Positions 45,751-55,886 of a stretch of DNA of 64,000 nt are shown here, one piece after another. This stretch comes from Christensenellaceae bacterium OttesenSCG-928-K19 (GTDB taxonomy: Bacteria > Bacillota > Clostridia > Christensenellales > Christensenellaceae): contig JAJDHD010000001.1 of NCBI GenBank assembly GCA_030266015.1, positions 62,001 to 126,000 of the forward strand, in the 5' to 3' direction. A program made the position numbers and the translations under genes. The notes below the pieces were generated by a model. It did no database searches, was not told the origin of the DNA, and saw only the letters and a program-made list of their open reading frames with translations. The first letter of the stretch is position 1; the number at the start of each line of letters is the position of its first letter.

Positions 45751-45801
45751 CTCATGGCCTCCTTAACTATATAATTGCAACATGGTTTCCTTATTATAAC
45801 T

Positions 45802-45863
45802 ATTATCCTACGCCTGCATTGTGAATTCAATATGAACTGAAAAATTAACTGATGGTTCACAAT
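45802..45863 (-). promoter_or_regulatory. promoter and inverted repeat before regulator 2
   Basis: Minus strand: TTGAAT (45830-45825), 17 bases, GATAAT (45807-45802). An inverted repeat ATTGTGAA (45818-45825) / TTCACAAT (45856-45863) overlaps the -35 box, and GTTCA-type half sites lie between the arms. Confidence 0.55.
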
Positions 45864-46075
45864 ACTTGGGTACTCTTACCTCAGAAAAAACTTAGAGAGA
45901 TATCGTGAAAGTGGAAAACAGCCAAAAAGCAAAGAAAACAGTGGGAGTCGATGTGACTATCGGTTATGGATTAGGTGGGCAAAGATGAAGCCGGTAGAGT
46001 AGCTGTGGTAAAAGCTAAAAGCGGCAAGAAAAGCCGGATACAGCTTGGAATATAGGAACAGGAGGGGCGAATAGC
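45864..46075 (+). other. leader region of yajC
   Basis: About 210 bases with no gene seen. A GGAGGGG ribosome site ends it. No consensus promoter for yajC is convincing. Confidence 0.35.
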
Positions 46076-46360
46076 ATGGATACTGCATCAATCATTTTTA
46101 TAATCGCCGTATTGGTATTGGTCGGCATTTTGGCTATATGGGCTGTGTGCGCGCGCCAGAAGCAGGTGAGAAAAATGCAGGAAGACATCAGCCTGGGGGA
46201 CAGCGTGGAAACAGTGGGTGGCATTCGTGGTATTGTGGTGTCCTTTACAGAAGCGGAGCTCACAATAGAAAGCGGGGGCAAGGGGAGCGAAATCATTGTA
46301 GCGAGAAGCTCGGTTACCGCTGTTGCCAGGGAGCCGCGCCCCACACAACTGGAAAAATAG
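46076..46360 (+). CDS. yajC: YajC-like membrane protein
   Basis: 94 residues: one N-terminal helix (IIFIIAVLVLVGILAIWAV), a basic stretch (RQKQVRKMQ), then the YajC domain with GDSVETVGGIRGIVVSF. YajC associates with SecDF and the translocon. Here secD/secF are not adjacent; instead an ABC exporter pair follows 55 bases downstream. GGAGGGG precedes ATG 46076. It may be a YajC-like accessory of that exporter, or simply an isolated yajC. Confidence 0.82.
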   Translation: MDTASIIFIIAVLVLVGILAIWAVCARQKQVRKMQEDISLGDSVETVGGIRGIVVSFTEAELTIESGGKGSEIIVARSSVTAVAREPRPTQLEK

Positions 46361-46415
46361 ACGGGCCATAACCCGGATATCAAATAGATTTTTATCACAA
46401 GGAAGGGAGAACGAA

Positions 46416-48182
46416 ATGTTAAAATTATCAAGATATTTTAACAAACAGGAATGGCTGATGATATTGGCAATTGTGGGATGCGTTTTTGTGCAGGTTTATT
46501 TTGACTTAAAGCTTCCCGAGTTTATGTCCAATATCACAACCCTGCTCCAGACAGAAGGCAGCACGTCGGCGGAAATATGGTCGGCGGGCGGCTCTATGAT
46601 TTTATGCGCGCTGGGGAGCCTGGCTGCGGCAATCGCCACATGCTATTTTGCCTCGCGCGTGAGCGCCGGGCTGTCCATGACGCTTAGAAGCAAGCTTTAC
46701 GACAAGGTGGATTCCTTTTCCATGCAGGAGATCAACCAGTTTTCCACTGCAAGCCTGATTACGCGGTCTACCAACGACATCACGCAGATACAGCAGTTTA
46801 ACGTGATGGCACTGCAAATGCTGATTAAGGCGCCAATAACCGCCGTGTGGGCCATTACCAAGATCGCCGACAAAAGCTGGCAGTGGTCCGTCGCGACGGG
46901 TGGATTTGTCATTGCGCTTGTGGCAGTGTTGGTCATCATCTTTTTGATGGTATATCCAAAGTTTAAAAAGACGCAAAAGATGACGGACAAGCTGAACAAT
47001 GTAACGCGCGAAAACCTGACCGGCATTAGGGTTGTCCGCGCCTATAACGCAGAGGAATACCAGCAGGAGAAATTTGAAGCCGCGAATGACGACCTGACAC
47101 AGGTCAACCTTTACACCTACAAAAAGATGTCATTCATGATGCCGTTTATTACATTTGTTATGAGCGCGCTGTCTCTCGCTGTCTACTGGATTGGTGCCTA
47201 CCTGATCAATGGCGCGGGGCTGTCTGCACAGCTTACGCTGTTTAGTGACATGGTGGTGTTCTCTTCTTATGCAATACAGGTTGTAATGGCGTTTATGATG
47301 CTCGTTATGGTGCTTATCATGATGCCGCGCGCGGCAGTCTCTGCCGGGCGTGTAAACGAAGTGCTGGATACACGGGAAAGCATGAAGGACGGCACCCTTA
47401 TAGAATCGCCAAGTGGCGTGCGGGGCAAGCTGGAGTTCAAGAATGTCAGCTTTAAATACCCGGGTGCGCAGGAACCGGTGCTGGAGAACATCAGCTTTAC
47501 GGCAAACCCGGGTGAAACAGTCGCATTCATCGGGCCGACGGGCAGCGGCAAAAGTACGCTTATCAACCTGATTCCGCGGTTTTATGAAACGACAGAGGGC
47601 AATGTTTACGTAGATGATGTGGATGTGCGCGATTATAACCGGGAGGCGCTCAATAATAAGCTTGGGTATGTTTCACAAAAAGCCGTGCTGTTCTCTGGCA
47701 CTGTCGCGTCCAACGTTACCTATGGCGAAAACGGTAAAAAGTATGCAACACCGGACGATGAATTGCGTAAATCTGTCAAGATTGCGCAGGGTAAGGAATT
47801 TGTGGAAAAAATGGACGGCAAATACGACGCGCATATCGCGCAGGGTGGCAGCAATGTTTCGGGCGGACAAAAGCAGCGACTCTCCATTGCGCGGGCAGTG
47901 TACCGGGATCCGGAGATATACATCTTTGACGATTCGTTTTCCGCGCTGGATAACACAACGGACAGGAAGCTGCGCGCCAGCCTGGGCAAAGAAACAAAGG
48001 GCGCTACCACGCTTATTGTGGGGCAGCGCATCGGCACCATAATGGACGCGGACCAGATTATTGTGCTGGAAGAAGGAAAAATGGTGGGGAAGGGCACGCA
48101 CAGGGAATTGCTAAAAAGCTGTACGGTGTATCAGGAAATCGCCTATTCCCAGCTTTCAAAGGAGGAATTAGTCAATGCCTAA
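46416..48182 (+). CDS. heterodimeric ABC exporter subunit with degenerate ATP site
   Basis: 588 residues: six-helix membrane domain then nucleotide-binding domain. Walker A is GPTGSGKST and the signature VSGGQKQRLS is intact. The Walker B end is IFDDSFSALD, with Asp for the catalytic Glu, and the switch His is Gln (IVGQRIGTI). This is the degenerate-site subunit pattern of heterodimeric exporters such as TM287/288 or BmrCD. ATG 46416 follows GGAAGGGAG. Its stop overlaps the partner's start by eight bases. Confidence 0.92.
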   Translation: MLKLSRYFNKQEWLMILAIVGCVFVQVYFDLKLPEFMSNITTLLQTEGSTSAEIWSAGGSMILCALGSLAAAIATCYFASRVSAGLSMTLRSKLYDKVDSFSMQEINQFSTASLITRSTNDITQIQQFNVMALQMLIKAPITAVWAITKIADKSWQWSVATGGFVIALVAVLVIIFLMVYPKFKKTQKMTDKLNNVTRENLTGIRVVRAYNAEEYQQEKFEAANDDLTQVNLYTYKKMSFMMPFITFVMSALSLAVYWIGAYLINGAGLSAQLTLFSDMVVFSSYAIQVVMAFMMLVMVLIMMPRAAVSAGRVNEVLDTRESMKDGTLIESPSGVRGKLEFKNVSFKYPGAQEPVLENISFTANPGETVAFIGPTGSGKSTLINLIPRFYETTEGNVYVDDVDVRDYNREALNNKLGYVSQKAVLFSGTVASNVTYGENGKKYATPDDELRKSVKIAQGKEFVEKMDGKYDAHIAQGGSNVSGGQKQRLSIARAVYRDPEIYIFDDSFSALDNTTDRKLRASLGKETKGATTLIVGQRIGTIMDADQIIVLEEGKMVGKGTHRELLKSCTVYQEIAYSQLSKEELVNA

Positions 48183-50007
48183 AACAACAAAAAGCGCCAC
48201 GCCGGCAGGGCCGGGTGGCAGGCCAGGCGGCAACATGGCCGTCGCTGAAAAAATGGAAAAGGGGGAGACTACAAAAGCTTGGGGCAAGCTGCTCTCCTAC
48301 TGCAAGCCTTACCTGCCCGTTATCATAGTGGCCCTTGCGTTTGCCGTTATCGGTACAATATTCACGCTCACCGGGCCGGGTTATCTCAGCCAAATCACAG
48401 ACATCATCACGGTGGGGCTTGGTTCGTCTATCGACCTTGGCGCTATATTGGAGCTGGCAGTGACGTTGATTATCTTGTATACGGCGGGTATGCTGCTCTC
48501 TTGGATGCAGGGGCGCATTATGGCAACCACAACACAAAAAATCACCCAAAAGATGAGGAACGATATCTCTGTAAAAATAAACAAGCTGCCTTTAAAATAT
48601 TTTGACAACAGCAGCTATGGCGATGTGCTGAGCCGCGTGACAAACGACGTGGACACCATTGGCACAACATTAAACCAGAGCATTGGATCGCTGGTGTCCG
48701 CCATTACGCTTTTTGTGGGCGCGCTCATCATGATGCTGCTTACCAACACCACGCTGGCGCTGGTTGCCATTGCCGCGGTTGCCATTGGCTTTGTGCTGAT
48801 GATGCTGATTATACGGAAATCACAAAAGCATTTCTCCGCGCAACAGGAACAACTGGGCGCAATGAATGGACATGTGGAGGAGGTTTATTCCGGCCACAAC
48901 ATCGTCAAGGCGTATAATGGCAGCAGGCAGGAAAAAGAGAAATTTACCGCTATCAACAAAAAGCTGCACAGCAGCGCGTGGAAGTCACAGTTCTTATCCG
49001 GCATCATGATGCCCATTATGCAGTTTATCGGCAATTTTGGTTATGCCGCAGTGTGTGTGGTGGGCGCAATCCTGGCTTTCAACGGCAGCATTACCTTCGG
49101 CGTTATCGTGGCGTTTATGATTTATGTACGGTTGTTTTCACAGCCGTTGTCGCAGCTTGCACAGGCGGCAACCAGCCTGCAGTCCACAGCCGCCGCGTCA
49201 AACCGCGTGTTTGAATTCCTTGGCGAAGAAGAGCTGGAGAACGAGGACGGCAAGCGGATAGAGCTGTCGCACGTAAAGGGCGATGTGGAATTTAAGCATG
49301 TGAAGTTTGGCTACTCCGAGGACAAGACGATTATAAACGATTTCTCCGCACACGCCCGCCCGGGTGAGAAGGTGGCTATTGTCGGCCCCACGGGTGCGGG
49401 AAAGACGACGATGGTTAACCTGCTCATGCGGTTTTATGAGGTGGATAATGGTGAAATTTTAATTGATGGCATTCCCGTTAACCACCTGACGCGCGAAAAT
49501 GTGCATGAACAATTTTGCATGGTGCTGCAAGACACCTGGCTGTTTGAAGGGACAATAAAGGAAAACATTATCTACAGCAAGGAAGGCGTGACGGATGAGC
49601 AGGTGGTGCAGGCGTGCAAAGCGGTGGGTGTACATCACCTGATCCAAACCCTGCCCAATGGATATGACACCGTTCTGGATGATAAAACAACTCTTTCCGC
49701 AGGCGAAAAACAATTGATTACCATTGCGCGCGCCATGGTAGAGGACGCGCCCATGCTGATATTGGACGAGGCGACCAGTTCCGTGGATACACGCACAGAG
49801 ATATTGATTCAGCAGGCGATGGATAAGCTGATGGCGGGACGCACCTCCTTTGTGATTGCGCACCGATTGTCTACTATCAAAAACGCCAACCTGATACTGG
49901 TGATGAAGGATGGCGACATTATAGAGAAAGGCACTCATGAGGAGCTGCTTGGTGAAAACGGTTTCTATGCCGAGCTATACAACAGCCAGTTCCAAAAGGC
50001 CTCCTGA
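48175..50007 (+). CDS. heterodimeric ABC exporter subunit with catalytic ATP site
   Basis: 610 residues. A Pro/Gly-rich N-terminal tail (PAGPGGRPGG) precedes the six-helix domain. The nucleotide domain has GPTGAGKTT, complete Walker B with catalytic Glu (LILDEATSSVD) and the switch His (IAHRLSTI). The signature is altered to LSAGEKQ, which pairs with the degenerate partner's Walker A. Together the two subunits form one exporter, probably of drugs, peptides or lipids. AAAGGAGG lies upstream of ATG 48175, inside the partner gene. Confidence 0.94.
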   Translation: MPKTTKSATPAGPGGRPGGNMAVAEKMEKGETTKAWGKLLSYCKPYLPVIIVALAFAVIGTIFTLTGPGYLSQITDIITVGLGSSIDLGAILELAVTLIILYTAGMLLSWMQGRIMATTTQKITQKMRNDISVKINKLPLKYFDNSSYGDVLSRVTNDVDTIGTTLNQSIGSLVSAITLFVGALIMMLLTNTTLALVAIAAVAIGFVLMMLIIRKSQKHFSAQQEQLGAMNGHVEEVYSGHNIVKAYNGSRQEKEKFTAINKKLHSSAWKSQFLSGIMMPIMQFIGNFGYAAVCVVGAILAFNGSITFGVIVAFMIYVRLFSQPLSQLAQAATSLQSTAAASNRVFEFLGEEELENEDGKRIELSHVKGDVEFKHVKFGYSEDKTIINDFSAHARPGEKVAIVGPTGAGKTTMVNLLMRFYEVDNGEILIDGIPVNHLTRENVHEQFCMVLQDTWLFEGTIKENIIYSKEGVTDEQVVQACKAVGVHHLIQTLPNGYDTVLDDKTTLSAGEKQLITIARAMVEDAPMLILDEATSSVDTRTEILIQQAMDKLMAGRTSFVIAHRLSTIKNANLILVMKDGDIIEKGTHEELLGENGFYAELYNSQFQKAS

Positions 50008-50035
50008 CCAAAACCGAAGAAAGCCGGAATACAGG

Positions 50036-50069
50036 AAACCCCGTACACCGATTGGTGTGCGGGGTTTTG
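50036..50069. terminator. bidirectional terminator exporter / fucI operon
   Basis: AAACCCCGTACACC (50036-50049) pairs with GGTGTGCGGGGTTTT (50054-50068). It closes the exporter operon on plus and the ten-gene sugar operon on minus. Confidence 0.93.
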
Positions 50070-50082
50070 TGGAAATCGGTAT

Positions 50083-51843
50083 TTATTTATACAATGGGCC
50101 ATAGGTTGTGCATGCCCGGTAATCTGCCCCTTCGCGGTCGGTTGTGCCAAACGCGTTCCACGCTGCCGGGCGGAAGATGTTCTCCTCCGGCACGTTGTGC
50201 ATGTTTACAGGAATGCGCAGCATGGAGGCCAGCGTAATAAACTCCGCGCCCACGTGTCCGTATACGCTTGCGCCGTGGTTTGCTCCCCAGTGCGCCATCA
50301 CAGAGTATACATCCTTAAATGCGCCCTCGCCTGTCAGTCTTGGGGCAAACCATGTGGATGGCCATCCCTCGTCTGTCCGCTTTTCTATAATCGCCGCCGC
50401 GTCGTTGCCAAGGTCGCAGGTATAGCCCTCAGCAATTTGCAGCACAGGCCCCAGCCCGTCAACCATGTTTAGCCGTACCATGGTGATGGGCATGCCGCCC
50501 ATCGTGCGGAATTTGCTGGAGAACCCGCCGCCGCGGAAATACCCAAGGTTGCCGGGCACCCATTGCGTCGCGTCCAGGCAGGCCTTTTCTTCCTCTTCGC
50601 TAATCTCCCAATATGGCTTCATCGCAGGCTTGCCGTCCTTTTGCTGCTGCCCGGAGAAGTCCAGCGCCGTCGCCCCGCTGTTGATCAGGTGAATAATGCC
50701 GTTCTCCGCGTATCCCGTGGGTTTTTTGCCGGTCACGCGTTCCAGCGATTCCGGGCTCCAATAGGTGCGCACATCGCTGAATGCCGCTGCAGAATTTGTC
50801 AGCAGGTGACCCATCAGCATAGAGAGGCCGTTCAGGCAGTCGTTTTCCGTCGCCACCACATAGGGCCGGCGTATGCCGTTCCAGTCAAAAGACGAACAAA
50901 GTATGCTTTCCAAAAAATCGGCATTGGGCATGAAGTCTGTCCACTGCCGTTGCCCCTGGAACCCTGCGGCTATGGCGTTGTTGCCGTTGCCTTCCTCGTT
51001 CCAGCCAATGTCCTTCAAATGCTGGGAGCCGTCCATCATGTCCTTGACGATAAGCGCCATTTTTACGCTATATTCCCAGTCCGCGTCAAATCCCGCCTGG
51101 TCTTTGCCGTTTTCGCCGTTGTAATAATCCGGTCCTTGCTTGCAGTTCTCCTTTGTCCACGCAAGCGCTTTTTTAAATTCATCCTTGTTGTAGATTTCTT
51201 TTTCCACACGCCGGATAATCTCACTCATGTCCTTATATTCGCAACGCATACCAAAATATTTCTCAAACAACTCCGGATTCACAATGCTGCCCGCAATCCC
51301 CATGGACACGTTGCCGAGTGACAGGTATGCTTTGCCCTTCATCTCGCCCACGGCCACGGCGCTTCTGGCAAACCGCAGAATCTTCTCTTGCACGTCCGCC
51401 GGGATAGACCTGTCGTCTGCCTCCTGCACCTCGTGCCCATAGATGGAAAATGCAGGGATGCCCTTTTGCGCGTGTGCTGCCAGCACAGCCGCAAGGTATA
51501 CCGCCCCCGGGCGTTCCGTTCCATTAAAGCCCCAAATTGCCTTGGGCGTCGATTTGTCCATGTCCATTGTTTCACTGCCATAGCACCAGCATGGTGTTAC
51601 GGTGAGCGTGCCACACACACCTGCGCGGTCAAATTTTTCCTGGCAGGCTGCGGCCTCCGCTACTCCCGCAATTGTGCTGTCCGCAATTACGCATTCCACC
51701 ACATTGCCGTCGCGGTCTTTGATATTCGCCTCTATGAGAGCTTTTGCTGCCTGTGCCATTCCCATCGTTTGCTCTTCCAGGCTTTGGCGGACGCTCTGGC
51801 TGCCCTCCCGTCCGTCTATCGTTGGGCGTATCCCTAATTTCAT
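50083..51843 (-). CDS. fucI: L-fucose isomerase
   Basis: 586 residues, normal for FucI, a Mn-dependent isomerase of L-fucose to L-fuculose (also D-arabinose to D-ribulose). Metal and base residues are in place: Glu333 in [11 protein letters not shown], Asp357 in FSDVRTYW and a late His in [11 protein letters not shown], matching the E. coli triad with a small offset. The N-terminal GIRPTIDGR is conserved. Last gene of the operon. No fuculokinase or fuculose aldolase is in this operon, so the rest of the pathway lies elsewhere. Confidence 0.95.
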   Translation of the reverse strand: MKLGIRPTIDGREGSQSVRQSLEEQTMGMAQAAKALIEANIKDRDGNVVECVIADSTIAGVAEAAACQEKFDRAGVCGTLTVTPCWCYGSETMDMDKSTPKAIWGFNGTERPGAVYLAAVLAAHAQKGIPAFSIYGHEVQEADDRSIPADVQEKILRFARSAVAVGEMKGKAYLSLGNVSMGIAGSIVNPELFEKYFGMRCEYKDMSEIIRRVEKEIYNKDEFKKALAWTKENCKQGPDYYNGENGKDQAGFDADWEYSVKMALIVKDMMDGSQHLKDIGWNEEGNGNNAIAAGFQGQRQWTDFMPNADFLESILCSSFDWNGIRRPYVVATENDCLNGLSMLMGHLLTNSAAAFSDVRTYWSPESLERVTGKKPTGYAENGIIHLINSGATALDFSGQQQKDGKPAMKPYWEISEEEEKACLDATQWVPGNLGYFRGGGFSSKFRTMGGMPITMVRLNMVDGLGPVLQIAEGYTCDLGNDAAAIIEKRTDEGWPSTWFAPRLTGEGAFKDVYSVMAHWGANHGASVYGHVGAEFITLASMLRIPVNMHNVPEENIFRPAAWNAFGTTDREGADYRACTTYGPLYK

Positions 51844-51904
51844 CTATGCTTCCTCCTTTAAGAAATATAATAAAAAATATTGCTCCTCGGTTTCAGTGTC
51901 ATAC

Positions 51905-52228
51905 TCAGTCCAGGCGAAACACTTCCTCCATGTCTGCCCACCATTCTCCCTCGACAATTGTGTCAAGTGGCTGCTGGCAGGGCTTGCATTCGTCCCACCA
52001 TTTTTGCGTTGTGGGGTCTGCCGCCATTTTTGCCATGTCCGCTTCATAGTTATCGCCGGTATATTCATAATAAGAAAACAAATACCCATCCCGTAGAAAA
52101 ATGGTATAATTTTTGATATTGCATTCTTTGATCATATCCAGCACTTCAGGCCATGCGTTCGCGTGTAAATCCCTATAATACGCTTCCTTTTCCGGCCTGA
52201 CCTTTATTACCTGTCCATACCGTTTCAT
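51905..52228 (-). CDS. RhaM-family sugar mutarotase
   Basis: 107 residues, L-rhamnose mutarotase family. The catalytic His is in LHANAWPEV (His21), and KWWDECKP and EVFRLD match the family's Trp pair and C-terminal end. It interconverts alpha and beta anomers of a 6-deoxy-hexose. Beside fucI, L-fucose or a related deoxy sugar is a reasonable substrate. Its ATG overlaps the stop of the preceding UroD-fold gene by four bases. Confidence 0.88.
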   Translation of the reverse strand: MKRYGQVIKVRPEKEAYYRDLHANAWPEVLDMIKECNIKNYTIFLRDGYLFSYYEYTGDNYEADMAKMAADPTTQKWWDECKPCQQPLDTIVEGEWWADMEEVFRLD

Positions 52229-53382
52229 TGCAGCTCCTCCAGTTCTTTTTTAATCCGTTCCATGTCCAGCGGAAAAGTGCCATATTCGCGCGCCAGCTCT
52301 ACCATGTAGGCATAGCTCTCCGCCGCCACATCGCTGGAGACGGAATGGTCGCTCTGGCAGATATACCCGCCGCCCTGCGCGGCCTGCAATTTATACAACA
52401 CTTCGCGCTTAATCCTGCGCTTGTCGCCGCTCTCCAGCTCGCGTACATCAATGTTGCCCACAAACGCCAGCCTGCCGCCATACGTTTTTTTCAGTTCCAC
52501 CACGTCAAGGTGTGCCTTCACCTCCACGGGGTTATATCCCTTTAGCCCGATTTCTATGAAGTCTTCATAAACAGGTGTGGCGTTGCCGCACCCGTGATAA
52601 ATCATCATTAACCCGGCTTTGTTGCATTCTGCGATAATGCGCTGTGTGATGGGCTTGAATATCTCCCGCCATTTTTCCGGGGAAAACAACATGCCGTTTA
52701 CATAGGCGATATCGCCCCAGATATACATGCCGGATAGCTTTCCTTTTGCTTTTTCGATCTGCGCTTTGGTAAGGCCCACGAGAAAATCACCCACACGCTG
52801 CATAAAATCCCCAAAAAGCTCCGGCTCCAGCATCATCCAGTACAGCGCGTTTTCCGTTCCCATGCACCGCCAAACATATTCATAGCCCTCGCAAACGGAA
52901 CCAAACACCGGGAAATCTTCGCAATACGCGTCTACCCTGCTGATCCAGCTGGGGATTTCAAATGTGATCGCGTCGCCCAGACCGTTGATCTGGTCGCCGC
53001 CGCTGCGCTCCAGCCTGCGCGGGTCGTTTGCCGGCTCTATCACAAACCCTGCCATTTCCTCCGGTTCCTTAATGGAAAACTCTTCAAAGTGCGGCATGGG
53101 CAGGTCGCCCCGACGCAGCACTGTCGCGCCAAAGCCCGTCTTCACAAGGATATCGTCTCCCTCTTGCCGCAGGATTTCAAAATCCTGTATCACAGGATCC
53201 ATGTTTGGATTCACAACAATATAATCCAGATCAAACTTCCGGTAGATGTCTACATCCTCTCCCCATGCCTTGCGCGCATTCTTCAAAAAACCCGTCCAGA
53301 AAAAATCGCTGACGGGCACCCGGTCCCCCTCTTTGTGGTCAAGCGCCGCTTGTAGGCGCAAAAGCTTTTGCTGTTTGCTCAT
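52225..53382 (-). CDS. UroD-fold protein 1 with methyltransferase-type zinc motif
   Basis: 385 residues, uroporphyrinogen decarboxylase superfamily. The N-terminal RQAGR signature of true UroD is absent. It has His263-x-Cys265 in IYHGCGN and Cys342 in YICQSDHS; the 76-residue gap fits the His-x-Cys...Cys zinc site of MtaA/MtbA-type corrinoid methyltransferases. It may therefore bind zinc and a thiol or move a methyl group. No corrinoid protein is encoded nearby. ATG 53382 follows GGAGG; fourth UroD-fold gene in operon order. Confidence 0.85.
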   Translation of the reverse strand: MSKQQKLLRLQAALDHKEGDRVPVSDFFWTGFLKNARKAWGEDVDIYRKFDLDYIVVNPNMDPVIQDFEILRQEGDDILVKTGFGATVLRRGDLPMPHFEEFSIKEPEEMAGFVIEPANDPRRLERSGGDQINGLGDAITFEIPSWISRVDAYCEDFPVFGSVCEGYEYVWRCMGTENALYWMMLEPELFGDFMQRVGDFLVGLTKAQIEKAKGKLSGMYIWGDIAYVNGMLFSPEKWREIFKPITQRIIAECNKAGLMMIYHGCGNATPVYEDFIEIGLKGYNPVEVKAHLDVVELKKTYGGRLAFVGNIDVRELESGDKRRIKREVLYKLQAAQGGGYICQSDHSVSSDVAAESYAYMVELAREYGTFPLDMERIKKELEELQ

Positions 53383-53416
53383 TTTTGCCTCCATTTGCCT
53401 ATATGGGAGATAGTGC

Positions 53417-54454
53417 TCAGTCTTGCTCCTTTGCCGCCTCGAACATTGCTTCTATATTTGCAGGGCTTACATCCGGCATGATGGCCTCGTGGCTGGGGGA
53501 AATAATAAGCCCGGAGGGGAAAAGCCGCCGCAAAAAGCGCACCTTGTTTTTAACATCCCCGGCACTGCCGTTTACCAGCAGGTCTTGCGTATCCACGCCA
53601 CCGCAAAAAGCGCCCATTCCGCTAAATTCTTCTTTCAGTCGCTCCGGTTCCATGCCAGCCGCCAGCGCTTGTATGGGGTGCACCACGTCCACACCGATGT
53701 CAAACAAATCCGGAATAATTTCAGAGATTGCGCCGCACGAATGATAGAGTACCTTTAGCCCATATTCTTTGGCCTGTTCCACCAGCCTCTTTGCGCCGGG
53801 CAGCACAAATTGCCGTATCATGTCTGGCGAAAGCATAAGCCCGCGCTGGCTGCCCATATCGTTGCCAATGAGCACGGCGTGCAACCGTCCCCGCGCGCAC
53901 TCGTAAAAAATCTTGTTTGCCCGTAGGTAAAAATCAACAATCTTATCATCCACTGCCCGGTATAGTTCGGGGTTGGCAATCATGTTCATCAGCGCGTTTT
54001 CCATGCCAAACGCGGCACAGGTATCTTGGAAGTGTGCCGACCATGCCATGCCAAGGATTGCCTTGTCCTTGGGAACCGATTGAAATAAATCCTCACACGC
54101 ATCCGCAGAGATATACCGCTCTGGCTCTGGCCAGTGAAACTCATCCACCGATGCCACATCTTCTTTGTCCGCAAACCAGCCTTCCTCAGTCAGGGTGCGG
54201 TCGTGCGAATCCACATCGCCGCTTTGCTGAAAATCAAACGCAGCGTAGATTGCGTCACTTGTAGGGGATTTATAAGGAATCTCTACCGGATACAGGTCGT
54301 CGTCTATCTTTTGCTTCAGTTCTTTTAGATCGCTTACGCCAAAATATTCATATAATCCAGGAAGGGAAAGCGCGTCTGGCATACCCAGCCAGCTTGCGGG
54401 GTGATCCACCTCTTCCCTTGCCACTGTTTTCATAAAACGTTCGATGCTGTTCAT
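53417..54454 (-). CDS. UroD-fold protein 2
   Basis: 345 residues. Family features are GNDMGSQRGLMLSPDM and VLYHSCGAISEIIPDL (His238, Cys240). The third cysteine is missing; the aligned segment reads IISPSHEAIMPDV. It is close to UroD-fold protein 4 in these blocks. Without the third ligand it may use a different metal site or bind without metal. GGAGGATGAAA precedes ATG 54454. It sits 34 bases upstream of protein 1. Confidence 0.85.
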   Translation of the reverse strand: MNSIERFMKTVAREEVDHPASWLGMPDALSLPGLYEYFGVSDLKELKQKIDDDLYPVEIPYKSPTSDAIYAAFDFQQSGDVDSHDRTLTEEGWFADKEDVASVDEFHWPEPERYISADACEDLFQSVPKDKAILGMAWSAHFQDTCAAFGMENALMNMIANPELYRAVDDKIVDFYLRANKIFYECARGRLHAVLIGNDMGSQRGLMLSPDMIRQFVLPGAKRLVEQAKEYGLKVLYHSCGAISEIIPDLFDIGVDVVHPIQALAAGMEPERLKEEFSGMGAFCGGVDTQDLLVNGSAGDVKNKVRFLRRLFPSGLIISPSHEAIMPDVSPANIEAMFEAAKEQD

Positions 54455-54494
54455 TTTCATCCTCCAGATTGTATTCTTACCCTCTGTCAAACGC

Positions 54495-55796
54495 TTAAGT
54501 TGCGTATTCCTCGGCCAGCCGCATCGCCAGTTTTTCCCATTGCCAAAGGTTTTGCGGTGCATAGCTCACAGTGGAAATGTCCTTCATAATCAGCTCTACA
54601 TGCCCGCCCTTTGCTGCATCCAAAAACTCACGCAGCTGTTTTTCCGCCTCGGCAAGGTCAAGGTTCTTGGCTGTGAAAATTGCAGGATTGGGCTTGCGGC
54701 TCATCACATAGCTTGCGCCCAGATTGGATACCGCGCGCGCTGTGTCGCACCACGGGGAAACGGATACCTTGCGCAGGTTGGGGATGCGTCGCAGCACCTC
54801 TGCCTTGCTATCGAGCGGCTCGCAGCAGCCATAATAGGTGAGCCCAAACCGCTTGAGCCAGCGCATATCGTGCTCCACGGCAAATTCCCAATGCATATTC
54901 GGCGAAACGCTGGAGAAGATCTGTGCGTTGGAGCAGCCCCACATATTATGCGGGTGCACATGCGTGGAGTCATAATCCGCCCCCGGCAAATCGGACACAT
55001 ACCCATAGCCGCCCGACCCGATGCGTGTGTTGTTATTGTCCAGCGAAAGCAGGTTTTGTTCGTCGAGCTGGTCCAGCTCGGTCATCCATGCGTCCACCAT
55101 GCGTTCGTATGCCTCGTGCACCATTTCCGGACGCATCACAAGATCCATCATCGCTTCCTGCACGCCCCACCAGCGTACCAGGAAATCCCACGGCGTGTAC
55201 CAGATATGTGTCTGCCCGGTAAGCTTTACCTCCGCTATCCCGTCAAACAGATCACACATTGCCGCATAACGGTATTGCGTGGCTTTTTCCAGATAGGTTA
55301 TTTTGGGCATTTTTATTTTCAAAATGTCCTCCGGCTCTTTGATCTGTATTTCAAAATGCCGGGAGTAAATTTCATTCTCGTCGTCCGTATGCGCGGTCTC
55401 CACCTTTTCCAGTATGCCAAAATCCGTGCTGTGGAATACCTTCTGGCAGGAAAAGAAATCATCGACGACCATATCGCCTGGCATATGCCGCGCCTGGTAA
55501 ATTGTGCGCCGCAACTCGGTTTCCAGCTCGCGCGCCCACGGGTGCACGCATGTAAGTGTTAGCTCGTCGTCCACATTCATTTCGTGCCAGGGAATTTCGT
55601 TAATCCACACCATGGGGCGTTTGGATTTCAGGTCGTTCAGGCTGCGCCACAGCTTTGCTTTAGCTGTTTGCGCGTCTTTTTTGCCAATTTCAATATAGGC
55701 CTCGCCCAGCTTGCGCAAAATATCTTTATCCGCCTGTGGCAGGGTTATTTCTTCCTCCACCGGGAGAGGGGTAACATGGCTTGGATCGTGCAGCAT
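54495..55796 (-). CDS. UroD-fold protein 3, divergent
   Basis: 433 residues, longer and more divergent than its neighbours. The C-terminal barrel part is recognisable (LTYYGCCEPLDSKAEVLRRIPNL, KVSVSPWCDT), where the His of HxCG is replaced by Tyr. The N-terminal extension contains WINEIPWHEMN and many Trp/Tyr residues, which could form a carbohydrate site. ATG 55796 follows AAAGGATAC. Function unknown. Confidence 0.78.
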   Translation of the reverse strand: MLHDPSHVTPLPVEEEITLPQADKDILRKLGEAYIEIGKKDAQTAKAKLWRSLNDLKSKRPMVWINEIPWHEMNVDDELTLTCVHPWARELETELRRTIYQARHMPGDMVVDDFFSCQKVFHSTDFGILEKVETAHTDDENEIYSRHFEIQIKEPEDILKIKMPKITYLEKATQYRYAAMCDLFDGIAEVKLTGQTHIWYTPWDFLVRWWGVQEAMMDLVMRPEMVHEAYERMVDAWMTELDQLDEQNLLSLDNNNTRIGSGGYGYVSDLPGADYDSTHVHPHNMWGCSNAQIFSSVSPNMHWEFAVEHDMRWLKRFGLTYYGCCEPLDSKAEVLRRIPNLRKVSVSPWCDTARAVSNLGASYVMSRKPNPAIFTAKNLDLAEAEKQLREFLDAAKGGHVELIMKDISTVSYAPQNLWQWEKLAMRLAEEYAT

Positions 55797-55886
55797 GTCA
55801 GTATCCTTTCTGTACAAAGAACGCTAAATTTTTATGATGCATCAGATGTAGCTATACTATGTCCATGGATTCAGTAGAGATAGTGT

